A DNA stretch of 64,000 nucleotides. Origin: Enterocytospora artemiae. Taxonomy: Eukaryota; Microsporidia. Shown here one piece after another: positions 57,271 through 64,000 of the stretch; positions within the stretch are counted from its first letter, which is position 1, and each line of letters begins with the position of its first letter. The translations under genes and the position numbers were made by a program. The stretch lies in contig JASNGC010000001.1 of the NCBI GenBank assembly GCA_038659295.1, positions 310,001 to 374,000 of the forward strand. The letters run 5' to 3'. A model generated the notes under the pieces. The model saw only the letters and a program-made list of their open reading frames with translations. It had not been told where the DNA came from and made no database searches.

Positions 57271-60186
57271 ATGAGTCGGATAGAAAGTCTTTTTGGTCTG
57301 AAGAAGACAAAGAGAATTACAGAGAACAAGTTGAAACGAAAAAGTGTGTCTGCTAAATCGAAGCAGATCGGAAATGGGCTGGTTCAACATGCAAGTCAAT
57401 TATATGCCAAAGGAAATCTGGATCAGTCCCTCAGTATCCTGGAAGAAGCAATAAAGCTCATTCCTCATGATTTCAGGCCATATTACATTGCTGCTCTGAT
57501 CCAGGAGGAGAAAGCTAATCTAGAAAAAGCACTTAATGGATTTTTTGTGGCAGGAATGCTTTCCAATGGCCAGGCACTAAATTCAAACAAATTTATCTGG
57601 GATAAAGTCTACGGGTTATCCACCAAGCTTGAAGATGAATCCAAAATGATCCTTGCTATTGATAAACTAAATAGAAGGGAACCGTCGGAGAAATTTCTGA
57701 AGGAAAAACTGTCTATATTGAAGAAACAAAAGAAGAAGTACCAGGTGATTTGCTGTAAAATTGAGCTATTTCAATTCTACGGTGTGGATGAGACAATTTT
57801 CCATCAGTTTGAGCATATAAATCATATCATTTCTCTTCATCATATTTCTAATAAACTCATCAAAACAATCACCAGAAATTCGGCAAGCCACACAGAGTCG
57901 TTTTTACGGAATACGTTAATTACCCTTTACAGAGCAAAGTTATATCCCCAGCTAATCAGTATTTACAATGATTACTACTTACCGGTTACAAAGGACATCA
58001 ATAATCATATTAAAATAATATATCTGACATCAAATTTAAAGGCAATGCTTCGAAATGTGATAGAAAACAACTTACAGTGCAATATGAATTGTAAAATGAA
58101 CAATGACAGTTTATCAACTGATCCTGAAGATGCAAATACATCCTTAATACAATCTGTCGATGATTTAAATAAAGTAAATAAAAACACTTTATCAGAATTA
58201 GATGATCCAAGCAATGTAGTTGGTGAAAAATTGATATCTGACACATGCACTACCTTTATTGACCAAGATAATGAATTAACGAGCTCAATGAGTTCTGAAT
58301 CCACAGACAGTAATTTACCCGGGGATATCGATGAGGATTTCCAGAAGAACCCCATGGATTTGGATTCTTCATTTTATACAAAGATTCTTAGGTCCACAGA
58401 ACTACAATACAGTAGGCTGATGAACGATGTAGAGTTTTGGAATGATGATATTCCAAACATGTATATTATTGACTTGATCAACTGTTATAGACAGATGAAA
58501 GATTTAGAGAAATCCATAGACATTTGTAAAATATCCCTAAGTTTCAAACCAGATCTAGAGAAGAGAATGCTTCTAGGCGACCTGACCTTTGAGAATGGTA
58601 ACTGTATTGAAGCATTGAAAATCTTCACCGATATACTCTATGATAATCCAACAAGTTTAGAACCAAAATCGAAGCTTCACAAAATCTATACTTCTTTGGG
58701 AAATAAAGCCGTTGCCAATCAGTTTAAGATAACCTCTGATATATTTTTGTTCTCAAGTAACTTTGAAAGGAAGGATAAATACAGATGGTCGAATGATAAA
58801 TGCAATGCCATGCGCAAGTTGTTTGAAGAGGCGAATGAAAAGCTAAATTCTCCGGAAATACCCTATCATACTGTTACAGAGGCTTTAATTGACGATTTTT
58901 TCTGCAATGAATTTATTACCATCAGAAATGACCGATTCAGATCGTTTCTGAATCGCCATGAAAATCCTAAAAATGTTTCTGTTGTCACAGAGGTTGTAAA
59001 TAGTCCCTCGGGTATAGAAATAAGGCAACAGGGAAGTGAAACTGGTATTTGCACCTACAACAATCATATTGATAGAGAGGATGCCAAAAGGATAATTCGG
59101 GTGAGTAGTCTACATGGGCTGGATGTAGAGGAATGGTTTTTTGTAGTTAGCCAAACAGTTATTAGTTTAATGTGCTCGGAGGAAAATGAACGGGCATCTG
59201 AATTGATTTTAAAGTCAATTAAATTGTACATTTTTAGAATTGAAAAATACATGGTTCATCTTTTTTTACTCGGAGTAAAGCTATCTCTGATAATACATGA
59301 CGAAAATTTGTTGATAGATTTAATCCGTTTCATCATTCAGCCAATTGGATATCCGGTGATCAATTTCATGAACTTCCTATTGAACTTTTTTATTGATTTT
59401 GAAAAAAATAAAAAGTTTGCTCTACTGATGAAAAATATTCAGAGAATTCATCAAAGAAAATCAAATGAGAAGGCTCCAGAGCACAACTCACTGCAGAAAT
59501 CATTTGCACAGATCCGAGGAGATTCTACTGCCAATTCACTGAATTATTCGGAGGCTGAAACCTGTAAAGAATTTTCTGCTGTAGAAGGCCCATCAAATAA
59601 ACGTAATGATAATTTAGATTTCCAAGGTGAGGATATGCGTATAGAAGATGTGTATTCAGAAGACTCATCTGCCAACCAAAATATGCCCTCACATTCTTCA
59701 GATTGTCTTAAAGAATCAAACTTTGCAAACTCCTACATTCCAAGATCCATATTTACATCAACTGTAGATGATTTGCTCCAATACTTTCAGAGCAAAGATC
59801 TTATTACCGGTACCATAATGGGAAGCATCCTGATTTGCCACACACGTTGTAGAGTCCTTCGGGATAAGGAAAAGTATGCAAGGCTTGGATTCAAATGCTT
59901 GAAATCGATTGGTGCTGAAGATATGTCTCAGTATATTCCAAATATTCGTAAGAGTCACTTGACAACTGAGGAATTATCAGCAAAATACCTTGATGAAATT
60001 AAGAACTATAACATTGGAAAAGCATATCATTTCCTGGGATACTTAGGACTTGCAGAGAAACATTATCTTTTAGCACTTGATTCTGAGGATGATGTCCTAA
60101 GAAGAATGGCCATATTTAATTTATCACTAATTTTTAAGAAAAACAAGAGCCGACCATTCCTGGAGCATATTCTATCAAAATGGTAG
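57271..60186 (+). CDS. TFC4: TFIIIC subunit TFC4 (tau131), TPR protein
   Basis: A scaffold subunit of TFIIIC that recruits TFIIIB for Pol III transcription; 971 residues (yeast 1025). The N-terminal TPR array starts with LVQHASQLYAKGNLDQSLSILEEA and PYYIAALIQEEKANLEKAL. A low-complexity stretch (about 275-365) separates it from a second array (SIDICKISLSFKPDLEKRML). The C-terminus NIGKAYHFLGYLGLAEKHYL, followed by FNLSLIFKKN, matches the conserved end of Tfc4/Sfc4 (NxGRAFHxLGLxxLAxxYY, YNLSLIY). A second disordered insert lies at about 730-820. The start has CCCTTCCAAATG. Confidence 0.88.
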   Translation: MSRIESLFGLKKTKRITENKLKRKSVSAKSKQIGNGLVQHASQLYAKGNLDQSLSILEEAIKLIPHDFRPYYIAALIQEEKANLEKALNGFFVAGMLSNGQALNSNKFIWDKVYGLSTKLEDESKMILAIDKLNRREPSEKFLKEKLSILKKQKKKYQVICCKIELFQFYGVDETIFHQFEHINHIISLHHISNKLIKTITRNSASHTESFLRNTLITLYRAKLYPQLISIYNDYYLPVTKDINNHIKIIYLTSNLKAMLRNVIENNLQCNMNCKMNNDSLSTDPEDANTSLIQSVDDLNKVNKNTLSELDDPSNVVGEKLISDTCTTFIDQDNELTSSMSSESTDSNLPGDIDEDFQKNPMDLDSSFYTKILRSTELQYSRLMNDVEFWNDDIPNMYIIDLINCYRQMKDLEKSIDICKISLSFKPDLEKRMLLGDLTFENGNCIEALKIFTDILYDNPTSLEPKSKLHKIYTSLGNKAVANQFKITSDIFLFSSNFERKDKYRWSNDKCNAMRKLFEEANEKLNSPEIPYHTVTEALIDDFFCNEFITIRNDRFRSFLNRHENPKNVSVVTEVVNSPSGIEIRQQGSETGICTYNNHIDREDAKRIIRVSSLHGLDVEEWFFVVSQTVISLMCSEENERASELILKSIKLYIFRIEKYMVHLFLLGVKLSLIIHDENLLIDLIRFIIQPIGYPVINFMNFLLNFFIDFEKNKKFALLMKNIQRIHQRKSNEKAPEHNSLQKSFAQIRGDSTANSLNYSEAETCKEFSAVEGPSNKRNDNLDFQGEDMRIEDVYSEDSSANQNMPSHSSDCLKESNFANSYIPRSIFTSTVDDLLQYFQSKDLITGTIMGSILICHTRCRVLRDKEKYARLGFKCLKSIGAEDMSQYIPNIRKSHLTTEELSAKYLDEIKNYNIGKAYHFLGYLGLAEKHYLLALDSEDDVLRRMAIFNLSLIFKKNKSRPFLEHILSKW

Positions 60187-60617
60187 CCACTACTGTATAT
60201 AACTGTTTGTATTTTATGTTTTAGAGCTAGATTCTAGAAATATATACCATTATTTGTAAACTTTTGATTGTTATGAAGGTCGGCATAGTTATAGTTGCAA
60301 ATTCCAAGCGTTCATTGGACCGATTAATTTCCATTCTAATGAGACAATGAAACACATAGGAATTTTGTAGTTTCCGGGGAAAAACAGATAATAGCTTAAA
60401 TGATGATGGTTCCAAGTCGTCAATTCAAGAGACCAAAAAATCACAAAGCTAGTATTCAGACTATTCTTTAATTGATTGCAGTCAATATGTGGTACCTAAA
60501 ACAAGGTATATATGGAACGAGTGTTAGTTGCTCCTGCAAAGGCAATCTTTAAAATTAATTTTTTGCTTGTTTTCTCAAAAATTTTATTATTTTTTAAAAA
60601 TTTTAGAATGGAAGGGC
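60187..60617. promoter_or_regulatory. upstream region of ribosomal protein uL4
   Basis: A 431-bp spacer. Close to the uL4 start are two AAATTTTA elements (60577-60584 region and 60598-60605 region) and GGGC directly before the ATG. Farther upstream nothing gene-like is seen. Confidence 0.45.
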
Positions 60618-61598
60618 ATGATGAATCAAAAAATCAGCGTCTACGACATCGATGGTCAGAAAGTCATTGACACATTGGAAATGCCAAAATTGTTTGGAGT
60701 TGAGCTGAGAGAAGATCTGGTGAGGCTGGCTTATGACTGTGTTCGTATGAATACTAGGCAGCCGTATGCGGTTAGCCCGGATGCTGGTATGCAGCATTCT
60801 GCCGTTTCTTGGGGACCTGGAAGAGCAATGGCAAGGGTTCCAAGGGTTCATGCTTCCGGAACTCGTCGTGCTGGACAAGCAGCATTTGCGAATTTTGCAA
60901 GAAAGGGAAGAATGGCTCACCCCACCAAGACCCATAGAAGATGGCATAGAAAGACTCCTCTTAAATTGAGAAGAATTGTGGCATGTATGGGAGTGGCTGC
61001 TACTGCAATTCCTTCCATTGTTGAAGGCAGAGGGCATCGCATCTCAAACATCCAAACTCTTCCGCTTGTAGTCTCAGACAAGATCAATTCATTCAATAAG
61101 ACCCACCAAGCTGTTACGCTTCTGAATCAACTTGGTCTTTCAGAAGAATTGAAGAAGGTAAAGGACTCCAAGGTGATCACTGCAGGCAAGGGTAAATTTA
61201 GAGGTAGAAGGTACACCAAAAGAACGGGTCTTTTGGTGATTCACGACAATGATTATTCTTCTCTTAGTGCCTTTAAGAATATTGAGGGTGTGGAGTTGCT
61301 CGATGTCAACTGTCTGAATATTCTTAAGCTTTGTCCAGGTGGTAAGTTGGGAAGATTGGTGATGTGGACACAATCGGCCTTTGTGAAATTGGAAAGAATA
61401 TTCTCTGATGAATTCAAAGCTGGCTTTGTCCTGCCAAAACCTATGTGCACGTCTGAAGATCTGGGGGAATACTTTTATTCGCCAGAAATCCAAGAGCTTA
61501 TTAACATTCCTTGTTTGTTGAACAAGGGAACACTTTCCAAAACCCAGGAAGAAATTACTAAGGCGGCTGAGATGGTTGAATTATATGAGAAACTTTAA
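60618..61598 (+). CDS. RPL4: 60S ribosomal protein uL4 (L4)
   Basis: A large-subunit protein lining the exit tunnel; 326 residues. [20 protein letters not shown] and [20 protein letters not shown] correspond to family [20 protein letters not shown] and [37 protein letters not shown] and [19 protein letters not shown] follow. GGGCATGATG gives the start at 60618 (a second ATG follows at 60621). The frame is open upstream to 60528, without an ATG in that frame, and a TTTTAG tract precedes the start. Confidence 0.96.
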   Translation: [326 protein letters not shown]

Positions 61599-61703
61599 GA
61601 ATAAACTAGGTCCATATTTTACAACTCCATAGTAGTCTATTTGTTGATCCTTGTTCAATGCTCGAATTTTTCTTTTGTTTGTTTTCTAACATTGCCCTTT
61701 TTT

Positions 61704-63257
61704 ATGAAGATGTTTTTTCAAAATTACCTGGTGATTTCCCTACAAGTCTTCTATAGTCTTCTATTAAATATTTACTTCACACAATATTATTTTGGAGAAC
61801 TTCACAGGCGAATCCTACAAAATTCCAGGAACAAATACAAGAATGTTGCGATACGCTCTGCCATGTATCTGTTGATCATTCTGTTGTTTATTAAATCAAA
61901 ATCCAGCACGCCCAAGGATGATGCTTCCCTTGCCAATGAGACTATTGCGACATCGTCCAGGGGAATACTCTTCCTGTCATTTTCCTTTGCACTAATTATA
62001 TCAAGCTGGTGCTCAAAAACTACCTTTCCTAATATCTCTCAGTTCATTTGGCTAAATGGAGTTATTTCCCTCAAGAACTTCATTTTTCTACAGTATCCTC
62101 ACTTTTTCAACAATATTATTGATTTAATTATAAATATTTTGTCCATCTACATCTTCATAATCTTGATATTGTACAAGACTGTGATAAAACAAACAATTAC
62201 GGAAGGTGCGGCAGAAGATTTGCGATATAATGGAAGGAATTACCTACCACGTATATATGACATTGATCCAGATGCAGAAGCCAGCAGCATAAGAGTTGAA
62301 ACCTCGCATGAAATAAACAGAGTAGTGGATGGTAATATTACAGATGAACACGAGACTTCTGTTTCAACAAATCAGCTGAGTATTGTCGACATATATGAGT
62401 CCAGAATTCGAAACCTGGACCACGAAAACAACACCCGTTTTCCAAGCGGCCACAATGCACTGAATCCAGAAGGAACACTCGAAATACTCCAAACATCAGC
62501 TCGCTCTGTTTTTTTAGATGAAAAGTTTGGATATTTTTTCCCGATCATGCAAAACTATAATCCATTTCTATACTTATTTGAGGTTCTTTTTGATAACATT
62601 TTACTAATTTATGCAGGCAAACCAAAATACCATACCGTGAAAAGTAGATCCTTCTTGTCTCCAATCTTGCTATCTATTTTGGCAATTGTATATTTCAAAA
62701 TCAGAAGTATTTTTCAAATCAATTGCTTAATATTTTTCGGAATTAGCCTAGGATATTGTACACACTTTTGCAGAAAAAGTTCCCGATTCTTCAATTTGCT
62801 GAGTTTTTACAATGTTGCGGTTTCCGGATTCTTTTATTTCATTGTGTTTCATTACATCAACAAAATATCTCTGGACACCATTTCTCACAACAAGTCATCA
62901 GCTATTCTTATGGAGTTGTTTAAGGCCATCCACATGTCAATTCCTATTGGGTTTCTTTCATGGGGCAATCCAAGATTACTTTTTACCACAAATATTATCA
63001 CCCTAAATATTATCAATATTATCATGGGATTTGCTGATGATCGAGAATACGGTATTCTATCCCAAAAAAATCTCTTCTTCCGTATTGAGACACTTGGAGC
63101 CGCCATGATGCTGTTTCTGGGGTGTTACCCATATATCCTATGTAAAATCAATGGAAACTGCATAAGAAAGGACCTGGCATTATCTTTGGGCCTGGCATGT
63201 ATATTTTATTTTTATCTGTTTAAAATTTTGAGCATCATTGGTAAAGAGAATAAATAA
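61704..63257 (+). CDS. multi-pass membrane protein, possibly cation exchanger (CaCA-like)
   Basis: A 517-residue protein with two blocks of hydrophobic helices separated by a polar loop at about 185-275. In the second block IHMSIPIGFLSWGNPRLLFT followed by NIINIIMGFADD resembles the alpha-2 repeat of Ca2+/cation exchangers (ISPxILGLTxLAWGNSxGDL, NxLLGLG). The first block has no clear alpha-1 repeat, so the match is weak. CCCTTTTTATG marks the start; the longer open frame lacks an ATG. It could instead be an unrelated lineage-specific transporter. Confidence 0.45.
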   Translation: MKMFFQNYLVISLQVFYSLLLNIYFTQYYFGELHRRILQNSRNKYKNVAIRSAMYLLIILLFIKSKSSTPKDDASLANETIATSSRGILFLSFSFALIISSWCSKTTFPNISQFIWLNGVISLKNFIFLQYPHFFNNIIDLIINILSIYIFIILILYKTVIKQTITEGAAEDLRYNGRNYLPRIYDIDPDAEASSIRVETSHEINRVVDGNITDEHETSVSTNQLSIVDIYESRIRNLDHENNTRFPSGHNALNPEGTLEILQTSARSVFLDEKFGYFFPIMQNYNPFLYLFEVLFDNILLIYAGKPKYHTVKSRSFLSPILLSILAIVYFKIRSIFQINCLIFFGISLGYCTHFCRKSSRFFNLLSFYNVAVSGFFYFIVFHYINKISLDTISHNKSSAILMELFKAIHMSIPIGFLSWGNPRLLFTTNIITLNIINIIMGFADDREYGILSQKNLFFRIETLGAAMMLFLGCYPYILCKINGNCIRKDLALSLGLACIFYFYLFKILSIIGKENK

Positions 63258-63377
63258 TGAGGTAACTACTTTAAGGTGTGTTGTTTAACAATCTAAAAAA
63301 CTTTCCATTGATATTTGTCAGGTTTTTGCAACTAAAACTCACCATCTTGGAAACCATTCTTTACACTTGTAGTTTAT

Positions 63378-64000
63378 TTAAAACGAATCTGTATCCATAC
63401 TTTCAACAGCGATAGTTTCGAATGTTGATCTTCGACAAAACAACACATAGAACAATGATAGAAGAAATGAAAGAAACAGAAACATGGCAATTGGAAAGAA
63501 CACAAGGGCCATCAATGGTCCCCCGCCCAAGAGAAGACAAAGTATAAGCATTCCGGTTGCCAGCGTAATATGTGCAGAAAATATTCTGCGCCAATCGGAA
63601 ATGTCATCATCCTCCGTCTCAGACATATCATCAAGAAGAGCAAGGAAGTCGTTCTGGGTGCGATCAATCTCATATAGAAATTCATCTTCCGGGTCAAGGG
63701 CATTTTGACGAAAATAGTCCCTCACCTCCGATTTCATCAAAAAATCATCATCAGATGCAAAATATTTCGCTCCATAGCATATCTTTCTTTCGCTGCTCAT
63801 CTCCGTTGGAACCGATATCTTGCTCCGGTTTATGTCCTCTATTATCTCTCCAGGTGTCTTTCCACTCACATGAGTGACCGAGCTTTCGATGTTAATATCA
63901 AAGCAATCTTTCGATTTGGATTTCTTTTCGTAAGTACTCAGTTTGGGGCTGTTCTTCAAAATAGCGCTGAATGCCTTTCGAGAGTTTTTAATCTCATTTT
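63378..64000 (-). CDS. membrane protein of unknown function, N-terminus cut by window edge
   Basis: The frame continues past the window end without an in-frame ATG inside it, so the 5' end is missing. The visible 207 residues are polar and acidic (for example DMSETEDDDISDW), then carry two close hydrophobic helices near the C-terminus (ITLATGMLILCLLL, then LVFFPIAMFLFLSFLLSLFY) with a short tail containing CRRS. The hairpin of two membrane segments may indicate an ER-shaping or organelle protein, but no family is recognised. Confidence 0.55.
   Translation of the reverse strand, partial: NEIKNSRKAFSAILKNSPKLSTYEKKSKSKDCFDINIESSVTHVSGKTPGEIIEDINRSKISVPTEMSSERKICYGAKYFASDDDFLMKSEVRDYFRQNALDPEDEFLYEIDRTQNDFLALLDDMSETEDDDISDWRRIFSAHITLATGMLILCLLLGGGPLMALVFFPIAMFLFLSFLLSLFYVLFCRRSTFETIAVESMDTDSF

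Overview
The window is a dense, AT-rich piece of eukaryotic nuclear DNA. It holds about 45 likely protein genes in 64 kb, nearly all readable as one uninterrupted frame. Most gaps are 100-400 bp and adjacent genes sit on both strands. The proteins are eukaryotic and fungal-type (RAD7, TIP20/RINT1, GWT1, YCG1, MED14, TFC4, RPC31), and many are visibly shorter than their yeast counterparts. A run of CCC (less often GGG) lies 0-12 nt before most start codons. This matches the CCC/GGG-like start-proximal motif described for Microsporidia. A compact genome, shortened proteins, a SAM50 relic and this motif together point to a microsporidian or very close relative with moderately rather than extremely reduced gene content. 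I cannot name the species.

Layout. 1-13.2 kb: SKI2 helicase (cut by the window edge), an EXO70-like protein, an ITFG1/LINKIN-like membrane protein, proteasome ATPase RPT5, acetyltransferase GCN5, Pol III subunit RPC31, a PAP2 lipid phosphatase, proteasome beta-1 and a lysine-rich signal-anchored protein. 13.6-22.6 kb: a multi-pass transporter, a Nup85-like gene broken at a T8 run, two tiny genes, splicing factor YJU2, a two-finger C2H2 factor, the U6 snRNA gene, arginyl-tRNA synthetase and an orphan signal-anchored protein. 22.7-37 kb: TIP20/RINT1, RAD7, RPC25, SAM50, a possible Nup49/58 protein, two orphans, condensin YCG1 and a long coiled-coil protein. 37-47.4 kb: SmE, seryl-tRNA synthetase, SRP19, ribosomal eL20, COPI zeta, MED14, a candidate structured RNA, RER1, OGG1, RPB4 and LUC7. 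47.7-64 kb: an orphan, XPF/RAD1, a type I membrane orphan, GWT1, TFIIIC subunit TFC4, ribosomal uL4, a possible cation exchanger and a membrane protein cut by the right edge.

The genes are housekeeping and are not arranged in operon-like pathways, but several themes recur. One is splicing (U6, SmE, YJU2, LUC7). Another is transcription (RPC25, RPC31, TFC4, RPB4, MED14, GCN5). Others are ER-Golgi traffic (COPI zeta, RER1, TIP20, SRP19, EXO70-like) and DNA repair (RAD7, RAD1, OGG1). I found no mobile element, CRISPR array or convincing tRNA gene.

The most interesting observations are these: a U6 snRNA whose invariant ACAGAGA box reads ACTGAGA; a candidate three-way-junction RNA at 44093-44186; a one-base frame break in the Nup85-like gene; a six-codon upstream ORF before seryl-tRNA synthetase; large insertions in GWT1 and GCN5; and several orphan membrane or coiled-coil proteins that may be lineage-specific. 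All identifications come from reading motifs by eye; no database search was run.
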